Assembly (NCBI GenBank): GCA_017880265.1
Contig: JAFJTK010000150.1
Location: 1 to 5,601 of the forward strand
Source of the DNA: Candidatus Pelagibacter sp.
GTDB lineage: Bacteria > Pseudomonadota > Alphaproteobacteria > Pelagibacterales > Pelagibacteraceae
Direction: 5' to 3'
DNA length: 5,601 bases
The notes under the pieces are model-generated. The model was given only the letters and a program-made list of their open reading frames with translations. It was not told where the DNA came from and searched no databases. The position numbers and the translations under genes are program-made. Position 1 is the first letter of the stretch. Each line of letters begins with the position of its first letter. Shown piece by piece: positions 5,597 through 5,601 of the stretch.

Positions 5597-5601
5597 TTCT
5601 T

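Noticed and set aside
1..5601. Defence system, CRISPR array, insertion sequence, tRNA or phage genes
   Set aside because: No direct-repeat array, transposase motif, terminal inverted repeats, tRNA-like fold or phage protein was found on either strand; all long frames belong to recognisable metabolic, envelope or regulatory families.

Overview
The window looks like chromosomal DNA from a small-genome, AT-rich marine alphaproteobacterium, most likely of the SAR11 (Pelagibacterales) type. Three things suggest this: strongly AT-biased DNA (about 30% G+C by eye), very tight gene spacing with almost no Shine-Dalgarno sequences, and a DksA-family protein with the alphaproteobacterial pattern in which only one of the four zinc-finger cysteines remains. 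The assignment is inference; no rRNA or other marker gene is present.

Layout, left to right. Bases 1-653 (minus) hold the N-terminal 217 codons of a membrane glycosyltransferase of the GT39/ArnT type, cut by the window edge. A short divergent spacer (654-731) carries a clear sigma70-like promoter (TTGACA, 16 bp, TATACT) for a DksA-like RNA polymerase regulator with a lysine-rich N-terminal tail (732-1253, plus). Convergent to it is a MOSC-domain protein (1258-2043, minus). Next comes a 128-bp spacer holding what looks like the broken 5' end of a phytanoyl-CoA dioxygenase (PhyH) gene (2063-2167). Then follows a three-gene plus-strand cluster (2172-4964): an exported FGE-sulfatase/SUMF1-fold protein without the catalytic cysteine pair, and two different Gfo/Idh/MocA oxidoreductases whose genes overlap by 4 bp (ATGA). 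The window ends with a convergent Nu-class (YfcG-like) glutathione transferase gene (4970-5596, minus) that starts with GTG at the right edge.

The left part (glycosyltransferase, dksA, MOSC) and the GST look like ordinary housekeeping or envelope genes. The 2063-4964 segment looks like an accessory cassette: it follows a gene remnant and pairs an exported protein with two cytoplasmic sugar/polyol-type dehydrogenases. A role in uptake or oxidation of a sugar, inositol or similar hydroxylated compound is plausible, but the substrate cannot be read from the sequence. No mobile element, CRISPR array, RNA gene or defence system was seen. Apart from the 128-bp spacer and short junctions, the window is all coding; no gene-free stretch exceeds 300 bases.
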